The notes under the pieces are model-generated. The model saw only the letters and a list, made by a program, of their open reading frames with translations. It had not been told where the DNA came from and did no database searches. A stretch of DNA of 64,000 nucleotides from Mycobacterium sp. (GTDB lineage: Bacteria > Actinomycetota > Actinomycetes > Mycobacteriales > Mycobacteriaceae): contig RXJD01000061.1 of assembly GCA_003987775.1 (NCBI GenBank), positions 45,553 through 109,552 on the forward strand, given 5' to 3'. Positions 36,965 to 47,581 of this stretch are shown piece after piece. The first letter of the stretch is position 1. Every line of letters starts with the position of its first letter. Both the position numbers and the translations under genes were made by a program.

Positions 36965-39334
36965 TCAGTCGGCGGCGGGGACATGCGCCTCGTCCGGGGG
37001 GTGGAACTCGGCGTAGCGCTGCGTGAATTCATGGCCCGGCACCGGCCACTGCTCGCCTTCGGATCCTCGCACCACCCAGTCGCCGTCGGCCGCATTCGTG
37101 GGGCCCTCCAGCGTGTTGATCGACTCGCCCGGTTGTGCCGGACGGGCCTGGACTCGCCCTTTCCGGCGCCAGAGCCCGTCGCCGGCGGATTCGTAGGTCG
37201 CGTGGAAGATGTCGTCGCGCACCGACCAGGTCTTGCCGTCCGAGCGCACCTCCCAGTCGCCGGCGTCGGCGTGCATGGTGTGCCCGGAATCCGACGTCCA
37301 CGTCCAGGGTGCGGTGCGTTGCTCGGCGGACACCGTCCCGACCCGTGTGAAGGTCCGCCACAGTGGGCGGGACCGGTAGCCGAGTTGGCGCAGGCTCCAC
37401 AGTGTGGCCGCCAGGCTGCGCACCGCAGCGCTGAGCAGGTCCGGGTTGTTTTCGACGGTGGACCAGTCCACCAGCTTGTCGTGGATCTTGCGGGAGTCGT
37501 CGCGGGGCGTGCCGTACTTCCAGCCGTTGCGGCGGTAGTACCGGCACCAGTCCTCGTGCTCGGCCTGCGCCATGGCCAGCGCCGAGTACCGGTCGAAACC
37601 CATCAGCGCGAGTTGCTCCAGCGGCGGCGCGTCGGCCATGTCGCGCCCGGACAGTTGGGCCGGCGGGCTGCCCCAGGTGTTCCAGGTGTGCCCTGCGACC
37701 TGTTCGACCATCCACAACGCGTTGCGTACCTGTCGCCTGTTGGAGCCACGGTAGAACTCGTCGAGCTCGATCCACGGCACCGAGGCGGGGCCACGCGGCC
37801 AACTGGGATCGATGGTGGCGACGTACCGTTCGTGGATCAGCCGGGCGGCCCGTTCCCAGGCATCCTGGACCTGACCTTCACGGCTGTCCAGCACCAGGGA
37901 GTAGGACTGCAGCATGCCGACCACCTGGATGGAGTCGTCGGCGATGCTGGTGTTCAGATCCGAGGTGTAGACCGGCATCTCCGGGAAGCGCGCGGCCAGC
38001 CTGGTGCCGGTGGTCGCGGTATGGGTGTCGACCAGGATCACGGCGCTGGTCGTGGGGTCGGTGTCGCCGATCAGGCGCAGGATGGTGGGGATCGTCGGGC
38101 CCTCGGACACCGCGTCGATCGACGGTCCGTCGGAGGCGAATCCTGCTTGCTGACGGTAGAACTCGTGATCCTTCAGGTACTCCTCGGCGTCGCGTTCCAC
38201 CAGCGTCAGCGACGGCAGCGGCACCGCACCCGGGGGCGTGTAGAAGTCACGTTCCAGCGCGCGACGGGTCAGGTCCGCACATAGCGCCAACGTCAATTGT
38301 GAAGTGCCGCAGACGAACACACGCTTGGTGCGGCCGGTCGCGATGATCCCGTCCAACAACCGGCTCGCCGTGACCTCGTACTTGCCGACCACATCGGCCG
38401 CCCATCGGGTGTCGGATCCGCCGAACTGCTGGGCACGCCAGGCTTCGGCCAGCCAGGGGTCGTCGATGCGCACGATCAGCGGCAGCCGCCTCTTGTGGGC
38501 GACTTCCGCGAGCCGGCGGCTGATCAGGTCCAGCCACAGCAGGTTGATGGCCGGGTCGGGCGCCATCAGATAGAGCCGGCTGAGGTGGCGCCACAACCGC
38601 AGCGACACCAGCGTGGCCGGTGTGTTGAAGTCGACGAGCACCACACGGGCGCCCATCCGGCGGACCCGCTGCACCCGGTCGTCGTTGGCGCTGGTGATGA
38701 CGACCAGGGTGCCGCGCCGGTCCAGCGTGCGGGCGACGCCGCTGATCATCGACTCGGTGTCGTCGTCGACCCCCACGATCGCGGTGACGGAATCGGCGAA
38801 GTTGGCCCGCAGCCGGTCGACCTGAGACCGGAAAACTCCGACCACCACACCGCCCAGGCCGGTGAAGATCGCCGAAACCGCTGCCATTCGGGCCAATTCG
38901 AGACCGACCGGTGTCGGGCTGGGGCAGATGTGTCCGCCCAGCGAGTAGTCGCCGCTGCTGCCTTTGATCAGCTGGGCGGTCAGCATCAGCGGGGTGAAGA
39001 CCGCCGGATGGTTCTCGTCGTGACAGTTCCAGTACGAGCTCAGTCCGAGAATCGCGCTCATGGTGATCAGCACCGCAATCACGGTGAACGAAACCCCCAC
39101 CAGGCGGTGGCTGGTGTTGGACCGGAAGGTCATTACACACACCGTGACCAGGACGGCGACCACGATCGCGGTCGTCGACATCGATCCCGGCCGGCCGAAC
39201 CAGGCCAGCCCGGACGGCAGCAGGTCGAGAATCGCGGGCTGAAAGGCCACCGCCGCCAGGTACCCGATCAACAGGACGGCGAGGATGGACATGCTCCAGC
39301 GCACCGGGGGCGGGGCGATTCTCTTCTGGCCCAT
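36965..39334 (-). CDS. Membrane protein with RCK/TrkA_N-like domains, RyR domain and PGDYG-like repeats
   Basis: 789 residues. Four hydrophobic segments at about 15-37, 53-70, 78-98 and 146-168, with a Cys/His/Gly-rich loop between 3 and 4. Two Rossmann-like units follow (SVTAIVGVDDDTESM from ~182; KRVFVCGTSQLTLALC from ~337), like the RCK domains of TrkA and CASTOR/POLLUX channels. Residues ~495-655 form an RyR region: IHERYVATID, EFYRGSNRRQ, AEHEDWCRYYRRNGWKYG, RDDSRKIHDKLVDW. Two copies of a GDW(E/V)VR...W.V....F...Y unit close the protein (691-714, 751-774), PGDYG-like. ATG 39334 follows GCGAGG. No enzyme site seen; a ligand-gated channel or transporter is plausible. Confidence 0.87.
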   Translation of the reverse strand: MGQKRIAPPPVRWSMSILAVLLIGYLAAVAFQPAILDLLPSGLAWFGRPGSMSTTAIVVAVLVTVCVMTFRSNTSHRLVGVSFTVIAVLITMSAILGLSSYWNCHDENHPAVFTPLMLTAQLIKGSSGDYSLGGHICPSPTPVGLELARMAAVSAIFTGLGGVVVGVFRSQVDRLRANFADSVTAIVGVDDDTESMISGVARTLDRRGTLVVITSANDDRVQRVRRMGARVVLVDFNTPATLVSLRLWRHLSRLYLMAPDPAINLLWLDLISRRLAEVAHKRRLPLIVRIDDPWLAEAWRAQQFGGSDTRWAADVVGKYEVTASRLLDGIIATGRTKRVFVCGTSQLTLALCADLTRRALERDFYTPPGAVPLPSLTLVERDAEEYLKDHEFYRQQAGFASDGPSIDAVSEGPTIPTILRLIGDTDPTTSAVILVDTHTATTGTRLAARFPEMPVYTSDLNTSIADDSIQVVGMLQSYSLVLDSREGQVQDAWERAARLIHERYVATIDPSWPRGPASVPWIELDEFYRGSNRRQVRNALWMVEQVAGHTWNTWGSPPAQLSGRDMADAPPLEQLALMGFDRYSALAMAQAEHEDWCRYYRRNGWKYGTPRDDSRKIHDKLVDWSTVENNPDLLSAAVRSLAATLWSLRQLGYRSRPLWRTFTRVGTVSAEQRTAPWTWTSDSGHTMHADAGDWEVRSDGKTWSVRDDIFHATYESAGDGLWRRKGRVQARPAQPGESINTLEGPTNAADGDWVVRGSEGEQWPVPGHEFTQRYAEFHPPDEAHVPAAD

Positions 39335-39438
39335 CGAACCTCGCTTCCGGCGGCCTGCTAGGACGCGAACAGTACACGCGCAAGTGCGCGGGAAGGCAAC
39401 AAGAAGTTCGCGGCCGCGGCTACTGTGCGAGCCGGGTG

Positions 39439-40083
39439 TCAGCCGACGAAACGGGACAGTCGTGCCGACAGATGCGGGACCAGGCCGCCGTCGGCGTCCA
39501 CCCGTTCTTCGACGTAGGCGAGATCGCCGCCCTCGACGATGCCGTAGAGCCGTTTGGCGCCGCCGACCAGCACGCCGGACCGGCTCCTGGCCAACGCGTC
39601 GGTGACGAGTTCCCACGACGACTGGTTGCGCGGGCGGCCGTAGAACAGCTCGACGTAGCCAGCCGAGTGCGCCAGCAGCAGCTCGATGGCCTGGGATTCG
39701 CTCGGGTCGTCCGGATCGGCGACGAATCGCCAGAAGCCCGTCTCACGCAACGCCGGCTGGTGGTACTCACCGGCGTCGTCGAGGCGCCAGGACCGGGCTT
39801 CCCAGTTCAGGTAGTCACCGCCGTCGTGGGAGACCACGATCTGCTGGCCGAACCGGTAGTCGCCGTCGTGAGCACGACCCTCGCCCTCGCCGCGCCACAC
39901 GCCCACCAGCGGCAGCAGCGCCAGCAAGGCGTCGTTGAGGTTGGCGCCTTCCCGCAGGTTCGCGGTGTCGGCAGGCACCGGCAGGTCGTCGTACGCGGGG
40001 ATATTCCGGGTAGCGGTCAGTTTCGCCCGCTCCGCCGCCTGCGACAGTTCGTCCGCGGCGTCCTCACCCTCGGTGGAGGTCAC
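39439..40083 (-). CDS. Nitrobindin (FABP-like haem protein, Rv0813c homologue)
   Basis: A 214-residue protein whose C-terminal ~165 residues form the ten-stranded nitrobindin barrel: [34 protein letters not shown], and the late [34 protein letters not shown] with the haem region. Binds ferric haem and can handle peroxynitrite/NO. GTG 40083 overlaps the stop of a 32-residue membrane peptide gene by 4 bp, so translation is coupled. Confidence 0.9.
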   Translation of the reverse strand: MTSTEGEDAADELSQAAERAKLTATRNIPAYDDLPVPADTANLREGANLNDALLALLPLVGVWRGEGEGRAHDGDYRFGQQIVVSHDGGDYLNWEARSWRLDDAGEYHQPALRETGFWRFVADPDDPSESQAIELLLAHSAGYVELFYGRPRNQSSWELVTDALARSRSGVLVGGAKRLYGIVEGGDLAYVEERVDADGGLVPHLSARLSRFVG

Positions 40084-40178
40084 GACTCGTCGGTGATCAA
40101 CCGATACAGCGCATACAGCGCGAACCAGGAGATGACCACAGTCGCGAGGACCAGCATGATCTCGAAGAACAGCACCAC
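40080..40178 (-). CDS. 32-residue single-pass membrane peptide
   Basis: Small ORF from GTG 40178. The product is almost all one transmembrane helix ([20 protein letters not shown]) with a short charged tail RLITDES. The stop codon TGA overlaps the GTG of the nitrobindin gene (GTGA), strong evidence that it is translated. It lies between sseC2 and nitrobindin on the same strand. Function unknown. Confidence 0.7.
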   Translation of the reverse strand: MVLFFEIMLVLATVVISWFALYALYRLITDES

Positions 40179-40283
40179 GTGCTCGAGTCTATGCGATCAC
40201 CTTCGCCGTTGAGCCTGCCCTGTGGATGGCGACGCCTGAATTCGAGTTGGACTTCGTCACCCGCCCAGAGCGCAGCGAGCCCG

Positions 40284-40586
40284 TCAGGCGACCTTGATGT
40301 CCACCTCGTGAATGCCGGCACCGGAGGGCGCCACCACCGCGTCGCCGTTGCCCACCCGGGACAAGGCCCGCAGTGTCCACGAGCCGGGTGCGGCGAAGAA
40401 CCGGAAGTCACCGGTCGCCGACGCCACGACCTCCGCGGTGAACTCGTCGGACGAGTCCAGCAGACGGACGAAAGCCCCGCCGACGGCCTGGCCGTCACCG
40501 TCCACGACACGGCCGGTGATCACGGTTTCCTTTTCGAGGTCAACGCTGGCCGGCAACGTCAGTCCTTGCTTCGGTGCAGTGCACAT
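40284..40586 (-). CDS. sseC2: DUF1416 protein SseC
   Basis: A 100-residue DUF1416 protein (Rv0814c). It begins MCTAPKQG and has a carboxypeptidase-regulatory-like beta sandwich pattern (TVITGRVVDGDGQAVGGAFV, GDFRFFAAPGSWTLRAL). Always found next to the thiosulfate sulfurtransferase cysA; role in sulfur metabolism presumed. Starts 1 bp after the cysA2 stop. Confidence 0.92.
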   Translation of the reverse strand: MCTAPKQGLTLPASVDLEKETVITGRVVDGDGQAVGGAFVRLLDSSDEFTAEVVASATGDFRFFAAPGSWTLRALSRVGNGDAVVAPSGAGIHEVDIKVA

Positions 40587-40587
40587 C

Positions 40588-41421
40588 TCAGTTTCCCAAC
40601 TCGATCGGGGCACCCACCAGGGAGCCGTATTCCGTCCAACTGCCGTCGTAGTTCTTCACGTTCTTGTGGCCGAGCAATTCCTGCAGGACGAACCAGGTGT
40701 GCGACGAACGTTCCCCGATCCGGCAGTAGGCAATCGTTTCCTTGGTTCCGTCCAGCCCGGCGTCGGCGTACAGCTTGGCCAGCTCCTCGTCGGACTTGAA
40801 GGTGCCGTCCTCGTTGGCGGCCTTGCTCCACGGAACATTGATGGCGGTGGGGACGTGGCCGGGTCGCTGGCTCTGTTCCTGCGGCAGGTGCGCGGGCGCC
40901 AGGATCTTGCCGGAGTACTCGTCAGGGGAGCGCACGTCGACCAGGTTCTTGGTGCCGATGGCCGCGATGACCTCGTCACGGAAAGCACGGATGGAGTTGT
41001 CCGGTGCGGCCGCGGTGTAGGAGGTGGCGGGCCGGTTCACCGCGTCGCTGGACATCGGGCGGCCGTCGAGTTCCCACTTCTTGCGGCCGCCGTCGAGCAG
41101 CTTCACCTTGTCGTGGCCGTACAGCTTGAAGTACCAGTAGGCGTAAGCCGCGAACCAGTTGTTGTTGCCGCCGTACAGGATCACGGTGTCGTCGTTGGAG
41201 ATGCCGCGGTCGGACAGCAGCTTGGAGAACTGCTCTGCGTCGACGAAGTCGCGCTTGACTGGGTCCTGCAGGTCGTCTCGCCAGTCCAGCTTGATCGCGC
41301 CGGCGATGTGGCCGCCGTCGTAAGCGCTGGTGTCTTCGTCCACCTCGACGAAGACGACATTTTCGGCATCCAGATTGCTCTCAGCCCAGTCGGCGGAGAC
41401 CAGGACGTCGGAGCGTGCCAT
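40588..41421 (-). CDS. cysA2: Thiosulfate sulfurtransferase (two-domain rhodanese)
   Basis: 277 residues, two rhodanese domains; the second carries the persulfide Cys in AYCRIGERSSHTWF. Transfers sulfur from thiosulfate, as for Rv0815c. It is preceded by a leaderless polycysteine ORF (41550-41639) that should act as a cysteine-responsive attenuator, and followed by sseC2. Start ATG 41421 behind AAAGGA. Confidence 0.94.
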   Translation of the reverse strand: MARSDVLVSADWAESNLDAENVVFVEVDEDTSAYDGGHIAGAIKLDWRDDLQDPVKRDFVDAEQFSKLLSDRGISNDDTVILYGGNNNWFAAYAYWYFKLYGHDKVKLLDGGRKKWELDGRPMSSDAVNRPATSYTAAAPDNSIRAFRDEVIAAIGTKNLVDVRSPDEYSGKILAPAHLPQEQSQRPGHVPTAINVPWSKAANEDGTFKSDEELAKLYADAGLDGTKETIAYCRIGERSSHTWFVLQELLGHKNVKNYDGSWTEYGSLVGAPIELGN

Positions 41422-41549
41422 GGGGGATCCTTTCGATTTCTACTAACGGGCAGCGTGGTGAGATCGCCTGGGTACGCCTGTTGCGCAAGGAAGACATGCC
41501 ACGGTGAGGGACCTGGCCGCTCCGAGCCTGCGCAGAAAGACGCGGCTAC

Positions 41550-41639
41550 TCAGCAGCTACAGCAACAGCAACAGCACGCGACGCGGCACAGCGAAACCGT
41601 GCGGCGCTTGGTGAGCACAAGCTCGATGCGGGCTGACAC
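41550..41639 (-). CDS. Leaderless polycysteine leader peptide (Rv0815A type)
   Basis: A 29-codon ORF from GTG 41639. Its C-terminus contains eight Cys in total: one in SLCRVA, then six consecutive, then SC before the stop. The GTG is exactly 7 nt behind a TAAGCT -10 box, so the transcript should start at the GTG (leaderless). Polycysteine leaderless ORFs of this kind are established cysteine-responsive attenuators in mycobacteria; ribosome stalling at the Cys run when cysteine is low controls the downstream cysA2-sseC2 genes. Confidence 0.85.
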   Translation of the reverse strand: MSARIELVLTKRRTVSLCRVACCCCCCSC

Positions 41640-41646
41640 GCCGGTT

Positions 41647-41652
41647 AGCTTA
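41647..41652 (-). promoter_or_regulatory. -10 box of the leaderless polycysteine ORF
   Basis: TAAGCT on the minus strand fits TANNNT, with 7 nt to the GTG start, the usual geometry of mycobacterial leaderless promoters. Confidence 0.6.
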
Positions 41653-41707
41653 CCCAATGAAACAGTGATCAAGCCAACAGCGGCGGAAGGGGCGGCGGTC
41701 GCCCGCG

Positions 41708-42517
41708 TCACGACCGCTTGAAGCCTTCCAGCGTGACCGTGACTCCCCTGGTAATGCCTTCGATGATGACGTCGGAACCGCGGGCTCCGACGGTGTTCGG
41801 CGCCACCCCGAACGGAAGCCTCTGATTGGGCAGTCTGGTGGCGAACGCCCGGAGTACCGCGTCGCGTTTGTCGTCGGGAACGGCGCGGTCTTCGGTGTCG
41901 GGCCCGGTGAGCACGCCGGTGGGGGTGATCACCAGCGTTGCCGGGTCATCGGGAGCGATCGACAGATCAACCGAGATGCTGACCCGGTGCTCGAAGTCGG
42001 CCGACTTCGGCGGGGTGCCGCTGAACACGAGGCCGTGGCTACCCGATATCCCGGACTCGGTGGTCCCGCCCGTGGCGTCGTTGGATTCCTGGGGTGGGGC
42101 CTCCACCATCAGGTCGGTGATGCCCATATAGCGGCCCAGATGCACCGAGTCGATGATGATCCGGCTCTCCAGCTTGCCGACCGGGAGCTTGGCCTCGGGC
42201 CTGATCAGCCAGGACGCGTCGGTCAGGTCGACCGAGTGCATGGTGGCCTCGAGGGTGGCTTTACCGACGGCTGCATGGTCGACGGCTCCCGCCTTGATCT
42301 CCAGCTGTGTGTAGTTGTGGCGCATCGCCTGCGGGATGAACGGGAAGGCGATGATGGCCACGAACGGGTCGGAGCCCAGGTCGGCGGCTCTGCGCACCGT
42401 CGTCGAGAGCCGGTATTCGGCGTAGATGCTGGCGCCGTAGTCGACACCGACCGCGCCGAGTGCGATGACGCCGACGGCGATCGCCGCGGCGGTGGCAGCG
42501 GCCAGGACTTTACGCAC
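41708..42517 (-). CDS. lmeA: LmeA-type cell-envelope phospholipase/lipid-binding protein (DUF2993)
   Basis: 269 residues, Rv0817c homologue. An N-terminal signal/anchor (VLAAATAAAIAVGVIALGAV) precedes the DUF2993 domain. LmeA is needed in mycobacteria for full-length lipomannan and lies outside the membrane. GTG 42517 matches the known length; an upstream GTG at 42553 would add 12 residues. Divergent from the GlnR-like regulator gene. Confidence 0.87.
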   Translation of the reverse strand: MRKVLAAATAAAIAVGVIALGAVGVDYGASIYAEYRLSTTVRRAADLGSDPFVAIIAFPFIPQAMRHNYTQLEIKAGAVDHAAVGKATLEATMHSVDLTDASWLIRPEAKLPVGKLESRIIIDSVHLGRYMGITDLMVEAPPQESNDATGGTTESGISGSHGLVFSGTPPKSADFEHRVSISVDLSIAPDDPATLVITPTGVLTGPDTEDRAVPDDKRDAVLRAFATRLPNQRLPFGVAPNTVGARGSDVIIEGITRGVTVTLEGFKRS

Positions 42518-42749
42518 GCGGACATTCTGACATCGCCGTGTTGGGTTGCTCACAGTCGTCTCGCGGCAACCGGCCTCCGCGCGCTGGTCGAGCGGGCATC
42601 GGCTAACGGTCCGACTTCCCTCGGTTGCATCTCAGAAGGGCTCGTCGCCAGGCCGAATACCACGTGGCAAGTTATCGTTAGATGATCTTGCCGCTAACGT
42701 CATATGTCGCGATGAATCTGGGAGGCCTTGCCCACGACTCTGGAGGGGC

Positions 42750-44410
<1,661 letters not shown>

Positions 44411-44466
44411 CGCCGCAGGTCCGCCTTTTCTTCTGGCGCGGAGCATAGTTTCCGGGCTAGTTGGCA

Positions 44467-45588
44467 ATGTTCCAGTGGGTGAAACGCGTCTCGGCACTGG
44501 GTGCGACGGCTGTGGCGATGGTGCTCTGCACGGCAGGCGTGACGGCATGCGGGAGTGACGACAACCGCGGAGCCGCCACGCAAAGCCCCGGGGTCTCCGG
44601 CGGCGGCTCGTGCGGCGGCAAGAACACGCTGACCGCCGAGGGTTCGACCGCGCAGCAGATCGCGATCGCGCTGTTCAACCAGGTGTGGGGCCAGTTGTGC
44701 CCAGGAAAGTCGGTGGCGTACAACCCCACTGGGTCGGGTGCCGGACGCGAGCAGTTCATCGCCGGTCACGTCGACTTCGCCGGATCGGATTCGCCGCTGG
44801 TCGCCGCTCAGATCGGACCCGCTGCCCAGCGGTGCAACGGACGTTCGGCATGGGACCTGCCACTGGTGTTCGGGCCGATCGCGTTGGTGTACAACCTACC
44901 GGGCATTCCGAAGCTGGCAGTCGACGCCGACGCGTTGGCCAAGATCTTCAGCGGCGGCATCCGCATGTGGGACGACCCGATGCTGGTGGCGCTCAATCCC
45001 GGGGTGGCGCTTCCCAGGACCAGGATCACGCCGATCTACCGCAAGGACTCCTCCGGGACCACCGACAACTTCCAGAAGTACCTGACCACCGCGGCGCCGC
45101 AGAGCTGGAGCCGTGGCGTGGGCACCGAGTTCCAGGGTGGCGTGGGGGAGGGTGCGCCGCGGTCGGCCGGCGTGGTCGAGGCGGTGCGCACCACGCCCGG
45201 GGCAATCGGGTACGTCGAGAAGGGTTTCGCCGATCGCGCCCGGGTGCCGTTTGCTCGGATCGATACCGGCCACGGTGTCGTCGAGCTGACCGACGAAACC
45301 GCGCGCAACGCCGTCAATGCCGTCACCTTCGCGGCCAGTGGGAACGATCTGGTGCTGGAGCTGGGCTCGATGTACGCAACCCAGGAGCCGACGTCGTATC
45401 CGCTGGTGCTGGCGACCTACGAGGTCGTCTGCTCGGCCGGCTACGACCCGCAGACCGCCGCCGCGGTGAAGGCCTTCCTCACCACAGCCGTCGACAAGGG
45501 GCAGACCGCGCTCACCTCCGCCGGGTATGTCCCGCTGCCCGATAAGGTCAAGGAGCGCCTGATCACCGCGATCGACGCGCTGCAGTAA
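44467..45588 (+). CDS. pstS: Phosphate ABC transporter substrate-binding lipoprotein PstS
   Basis: 373 residues. Lipoprotein signal with lipobox GVTACGSD; phosphate-binding segments GSTAQQIAIALFNQVW, GSGAGREQFIAGHVDFAGSDSPL and RKDSSGTTDNFQKYL. Captures phosphate in the envelope for PstCA-PhoT. ATG 44467 chosen; TTG 44461 two codons earlier is possible. First gene of pstS-pstC-pstA-phoT. No convincing Pho/RegX3 box was found in the short upstream gap. Confidence 0.95.
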   Translation: MFQWVKRVSALGATAVAMVLCTAGVTACGSDDNRGAATQSPGVSGGGSCGGKNTLTAEGSTAQQIAIALFNQVWGQLCPGKSVAYNPTGSGAGREQFIAGHVDFAGSDSPLVAAQIGPAAQRCNGRSAWDLPLVFGPIALVYNLPGIPKLAVDADALAKIFSGGIRMWDDPMLVALNPGVALPRTRITPIYRKDSSGTTDNFQKYLTTAAPQSWSRGVGTEFQGGVGEGAPRSAGVVEAVRTTPGAIGYVEKGFADRARVPFARIDTGHGVVELTDETARNAVNAVTFAASGNDLVLELGSMYATQEPTSYPLVLATYEVVCSAGYDPQTAAAVKAFLTTAVDKGQTALTSAGYVPLPDKVKERLITAIDALQ

Positions 45589-45615
45589 TCGCACGGAGAA
45601 GCGACGGGATCACCA

Positions 45616-46653
45616 GTGACGACGCCAAACCCAGCCGATGCGGGTTCGGGCGAAGTCGTCGCCGCGCCGTTCCCCGAACCGCCGATCATTCCGATCAGCC
45701 CGTGGGGCTACGGCAGGCCACCGCTGGCCGACCGGATCTTCCGCCGGCTCGCTCTGGCCGCAGCCCTGTCGATCGTGGCCGTCATCGCCGGCGTCGGGGG
45801 GTTCCTGCTGTGGCACGCCCTGCCGGCGCTGGCTCGGAATCGGGAGAACTTCTTCACCTACGGGGGGAACTGGGTCACCACAGATCCCTCAGCGATGCAC
45901 TTCGGGATCCTCAAACAGCTGCAGGTGACGGTCTTCGTGTCGCTGTTCGCCCTTGCCCTGGCGATGCCGGTGGCACTGGGCGTGGCGATCTATATCACCC
46001 AGTACGCGCCGCGCAGGCTGGCCGCGCCGCTGTCGTACACCGTCGACCTGCTGGCAGCGGTGCCCTCGATCATCTACGGCGTCTGGGGGCTCTATGTCCT
46101 GGCGCCGCAGTTGCGGCCCCTGGCTGTCTGGCTCAACGTCCACCTCGGGCATGTGTTCCTGTTCGCCAGCGGGAATGCGTCGGTGGCTGGTGGCGGCACC
46201 ATCTTCACCGCCGGAATCGTTCTGGCGGTGATGATCCTGCCGATCATCACCGCGGTCACCCGGGAAGTGTTCGTCCAGACCCCGCAGGACGAGATCGAAG
46301 CCGCGCTCGCCTTGGGCGCGACCCGCTGGGAAGTGGTCACGACGACGATATTGCCGTTCGGGCGCTCCGGGTTCATCAGCGGATCGATCCTGGGGCTGGG
46401 GCAGGCGCTGGGCGAGACGGTCGCGCTGCTGATCATCCTGCGCGGCACGCAGACTGCGTTCTCGTGGTCGCTGTTCGACGGCGGATCCACCTTCGCCACC
46501 AAGATCGCCGCCGCCGCGCCCGAGTTCGACAATCCCTACAAGGCGGGCGCCTACCTGGCCGCGGGGCTGGTGCTATTCCTGTTCACGTTCGTGGCCAACG
46601 CCCTGGCGCGGGCGTCGGTGGCCGGCACCCGAGCCGCAAGGGCGCGGTCATGA
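45616..46653 (+). CDS. pstC: Phosphate ABC transporter permease PstC
   Basis: 345 residues with about six transmembrane helices. The permease EAA-type loop is seen in IEAALALGATRWEVVTTTILPFGRSG. GTG 45616. Its stop overlaps the pstA start (ATGA). Pairs with PstA to form the channel. Confidence 0.95.
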   Translation: MTTPNPADAGSGEVVAAPFPEPPIIPISPWGYGRPPLADRIFRRLALAAALSIVAVIAGVGGFLLWHALPALARNRENFFTYGGNWVTTDPSAMHFGILKQLQVTVFVSLFALALAMPVALGVAIYITQYAPRRLAAPLSYTVDLLAAVPSIIYGVWGLYVLAPQLRPLAVWLNVHLGHVFLFASGNASVAGGGTIFTAGIVLAVMILPIITAVTREVFVQTPQDEIEAALALGATRWEVVTTTILPFGRSGFISGSILGLGQALGETVALLIILRGTQTAFSWSLFDGGSTFATKIAAAAPEFDNPYKAGAYLAAGLVLFLFTFVANALARASVAGTRAARARS

Positions 46654-47564
46654 CCTCGATGCTGGACCGCCCACTGAAGTGGCGGACGCTCGCCGGTCGC
46701 GGCCGTCGCCGTCGCGCCGCCAACACCGTCGCCACGATCCTGGTGACCCTGGCGATGCTGATCGCGCTGGCGCCGCTGCTCTGGTTGCTGTGTTCGGTGG
46801 TGATCCACGGATACCAGGCGCTGACGTCGAGTGCGTGGTGGACGCACTCGCAGGCGGGAACGACAGCGCTGGCTTCCGGCGGCGGTGCGTACCACGCCAT
46901 CATCGGCACCTTGCTGCTGGGATTGGCGTGCGCGGCGATCTCCGTCCCGATCGGGGTGCTGGTCGGCATCTATCTGGTGGAATACGGCGGTCACGGCCGA
47001 CTGGCCCGGTTGGTCACATTCACGGTGGATATCTTGGCGGGAGTGCCCTCGATCGTTGCCGCGTTGTTCATCTATGCGGTGTGGGTTGCGGCGTTGGGTC
47101 TGCCCCGTTCCCAGTTCGCAGTGTCGCTGGCGCTGGTCCTGATGATGCTGCCGGTGATCGCGCGGGCGACCGAGGAGATGCTGCGGATCGTGCCGATGGA
47201 CCTCAGGGAGGCCAGCTATGCGCTCGGGATACCGAAGTGGAAGACCATCGCCAGGGTGGTGCTACCGACCGGCTTGTCCGGGATCTTGACCGGGATCCTG
47301 CTGGCGCTGGCCCGGGTGCTGGGCGAGACCTCGCCGCTGCTCATCCTGGTCGGCTATTCGCGGGCTATGAACTTCGACATGTTCACTGGGTTCATGGGGT
47401 CGTTGCCCGGCATGATGTATGACCAGACGACCGCCGGAGCCGGTGCCAACCCCGTTCCGACGGAGCGGATGTGGGGCGCCGCGCTTACCCTGATCTTGCT
47501 GATTGCCATCATCAATATCGGGGCCAGGGTGGTCGCGAAGATCTTCACACCAAAAAAGACGTAA
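46650..47564 (+). CDS. pstA: Phosphate ABC transporter permease PstA
   Basis: 304 residues; six helices and the EAA loop [22 protein letters not shown]. The basic N-terminus ([10 protein letters not shown]) precedes helix 1. Start ATG 46650 overlaps the pstC stop by 4 bp. The frame is open far upstream over pstC, but that part is not coding. Confidence 0.95.
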   Translation: MTSMLDRPLKWRTLAGRGRRRRAANTVATILVTLAMLIALAPLLWLLCSVVIHGYQALTSSAWWTHSQAGTTALASGGGAYHAIIGTLLLGLACAAISVPIGVLVGIYLVEYGGHGRLARLVTFTVDILAGVPSIVAALFIYAVWVAALGLPRSQFAVSLALVLMMLPVIARATEEMLRIVPMDLREASYALGIPKWKTIARVVLPTGLSGILTGILLALARVLGETSPLLILVGYSRAMNFDMFTGFMGSLPGMMYDQTTAGAGANPVPTERMWGAALTLILLIAIINIGARVVAKIFTPKKT

Positions 47565-47581
47565 CCAGGAGCTGTATTCAG

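Noticed and set aside
40312-41721. 469-codon plus-strand frame opposite sseC2 and cysA2
   Set aside because: Covers well-identified minus-strand genes and the polycysteine ORF; no recognisable domain.
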